From the NCBI RefSeq assembly GCF_014764405.1, contig NZ_CP061725.1, forward strand, positions 1,426,001 through 1,490,000: a DNA stretch of 64,000 nucleotides. Reading direction: 5' to 3'. Origin of the DNA: Micromonospora craniellae. GTDB lineage: Bacteria > Actinomycetota > Actinomycetes > Mycobacteriales > Micromonosporaceae. The notes beneath the pieces are model-generated. The model saw only the letters and a program-made list of their open reading frames with translations, searched no databases and had not been told where the DNA came from. The position numbers and the translations under genes are program-made. Shown here piece after piece: positions 63,601 to 64,000 of this stretch. The stretch's first letter is position 1. Every line of letters starts with the position of its first letter.

Positions 63601-64000
63601 GCCAGTCGCCGCCCCTCCCGCTCACCTCCGGCGCGGGCGTCCGAGACGGTCCAGTCGATCTCCGCCGGGTCGGCCGTGCGGGCGACCGGACGACCGTCGA
63701 CGGTCGCCAGCGCCGTACGCAGCGCCGGGTGGGCGGCCACCACCGCGCGGACGGCGTCGTGCAGCCGCTCGGGGTCGACCGTGCCGGTCAGCCGCACCAG
63801 CACCGGGACGTTGTAGAGGGCCGAGCCGTCCCGCAGCCGGTCCAGGTACCAGAGCCGCTCCTGCCCGAACGACACCACCGGATCGCCGGTGTGCGCGGTG
63901 AGGGCGGGCAGCGCGACCGCCGGCTCACCGGCGTCGACCAGCGCGGCGAAGTCGGCGAGGACCGGATGGGCGAAGATCTGGTCCACGGTGAGGGCCACCC
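60627..64000 (-). CDS. NRPS, 5' part beyond window (PCP end, then C-A-PCP)
   Basis: Partial at the right edge. The first visible residues (LTVDQIFAHPVLADFAALVDA) are the end of a PCP, so at least one module lies outside. Then come C (HHAACDG, near 63490), A (TSGSTG near 62055, pocket residues starting D-A-F and including Y-G-I-T-F by eye) and PCP (GGHS near 60880). Within the C domain, after LDILLAEI, a stretch FGKEGSPTNASCSKRDPSS is encoded by a palindromic repeat in frame, before the conserved TYADYAAWQ. It occupies the loop that in the sister domain is YRALVAGVRPPARDRS, so activity may be kept. Confidence 0.93.
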   Translation of the reverse strand, partial: VALTVDQIFAHPVLADFAALVDAGEPAVALPALTAHTGDPVVSFGQERLWYLDRLRDGSALYNVPVLVRLTGTVDPERLHDAVRAVVAAHPALRTALATVDGRPVARTADPAEIDWTVSDARAGGEREGRRLAAAGVARPFDLAQAPLLRGGLVRIADDQWLLWLSVHHAACDGWSLDILLAEIFGKEGSPTNASCSKRDPSSLAPTYADYAAWQREVLTPQVIADEVAWWRQRLAGAPRLLELPADRRRPAVASHAGATLRHRLHPSTVSALRAAARSHSVTVFDLLVTAYLLLVGRWSGRTDVLVATPSAGRPLPELDDLVGFFVNTVVLRADLSGAPTFRDLVDRVRAVSAAAQAHQQIPFASLVDALDPDRDQGRAPLAQVAFGMNQHARGRWESDGLVAELDSVDTGTAKFDLTLAVVDTGGPDLGVEVEYATDLFDESTADRFAVQWTVLLERLLADVDAPITSVSALPAEEERRLLDWAGQARDYPAESTVDELVAGWAVSSPDAVAVVDGDLSVSYGSLVARADALAARLAGLGVGRGSLVGLCCRRSADLVVGMLGVLRAGGAYVPLDPDYPAQRLEFMLTDTDVRVVVGHRDPLDRFPLGDRHAVALPEAAGEVDPIARADLRSARGGDDAAYVIYTSGSTGDPKGVVVPHRGITRLVGGADYVELTPRTVLAQLANASFDAITFEVWGALANGGQVVIVPTETVLSPPGLAALLRTRSVTTVFITTALFNATVNTVPDAFATVDQLYFGGESLDPGTVGRVVEGGQGPARLHNIYGPTEVTTFATYTRLTARPTSTGAIGTAIGNTWAYVVDDGDGLAGVGVPGELWLGGPGVAWGYWDRPGLTADRFVPDGFSGVPGARLYRTGDVVFRRPDGSLEFVGRADHQVKVRGFRVELGEVESALLAYPAVASAVVVAARSDGAPVRLVGYVEPAAGAPVSVAGLREFLAERLPEHAVPSVFVVMDALPLTPNGKIDRAALPDPDTDQRVDQVAFRAPADPLEQIIAATWGEVLDVAEIGLDDNFFGLGGHSLHAVQVCGRLERTLRTPVSVRHLVEQPTVADLARRLRAEGPDAGRIDQIAAVVVQVRRLSPTERAARLGTASAATKENTGDDH
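63389..63442. repeat. Palindromic repeat, copy 4, in frame inside NRPS C domain
   Basis: Two imperfect arms, GAGGAGGGGTCCCTTTTACT and AGTAGGGGACCCTTCCTTAC, flank a loop ACACGAGGCGTT. The AAGGAAGGGTCCC block is the same as in the other three copies. It encodes about 18 residues of the condensation domain without breaking the frame. Confidence 0.85.

Overview
The window is high-GC actinobacterial DNA with GTG starts, tightly overlapped operons and family signatures that point to a Micromonospora-like Micromonosporaceae chromosome. That placement is inferred from gene content and from a recurring small palindromic repeat; no rRNA or tRNA gene is visible to confirm it.

Left part (1-8117): the start of a Bcr/CflA-type drug exporter divergent from a MarR regulator, a membrane-anchored Cys-rich protein, a GGDEF-EAL c-di-GMP protein, a PD-(D/E)XK nuclease with a possible Fe-S cysteine set followed by a large uncharacterised partner, and a small membrane protein.

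Candidate novel system (8268-18618): three translationally coupled genes encode a protein with an EAD-like N-terminus and a VMAP-like C-terminus, a MoxR-type AAA+ ATPase whose Walker A lysine is arginine, and a 1350-residue protein joining a SAV_2336-like N-terminus to NB-ARC and TPR regions of FxsT type. Convergent to them lies a two-gene operon: a 59-residue peptide resembling FxSxx-COOH RiPP precursors and a HExxH-type putative peptide beta-hydroxylase. Just beyond sits an alpha/beta hydrolase whose C-terminus resembles the EAD-like region of the first protein, so it may be the effector. No radical SAM cyclase is present in the window.

Middle (18652-29539): a methyltransferase and FAD reductase pair like the TmsB/TmsA (BfaA/BfaB) 10-methyl fatty acid enzymes; a membrane-anchored ricin-type lectin; an intact IS5-family element with a TAA target duplication at the edge of a palindromic repeat; a chelatase-like AAA / VWA / DinB-like operon; an aldo-keto reductase; and an AA10 (LPMO)-fold protein in which both copper-brace histidines are glutamine.

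Decayed patch (29632-32209): remnants of a class III aminotransferase, a transketolase/E1-beta-like protein, the C-terminus of a B12-radical-SAM RiPP maturase and a DUF5825-like protein, carrying frameshifts and deletions.

Right part (32210-64000): two LuxR-type regulators and a 46-residue secreted peptide precede a ~29 kb minus-strand nonribosomal peptide operon that runs off the right edge. In transcription order it has a partial NRPS (C-A-PCP visible), a two-module NRPS, a three-module NRPS with terminal thioesterase, an MbtH protein, a flavin-dependent tryptophan halogenase, a flavin reductase, a B12-binding protein lacking a radical SAM core, an alpha/beta hydrolase, a 2OG-Fe(II) oxygenase, a C-methyltransferase-like enzyme, a second MbtH, a VioC/AsnO-type oxygenase, an SDR and a small membrane protein. 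Together they suggest a chlorinated peptide with hydroxylated and possibly methylated residues, including one predicted Orn/Arg-like residue. Four copies of a ~55-bp palindromic repeat lie in the window, two of them in frame inside coding sequences (an NRPS condensation domain and an AAA ATPase).
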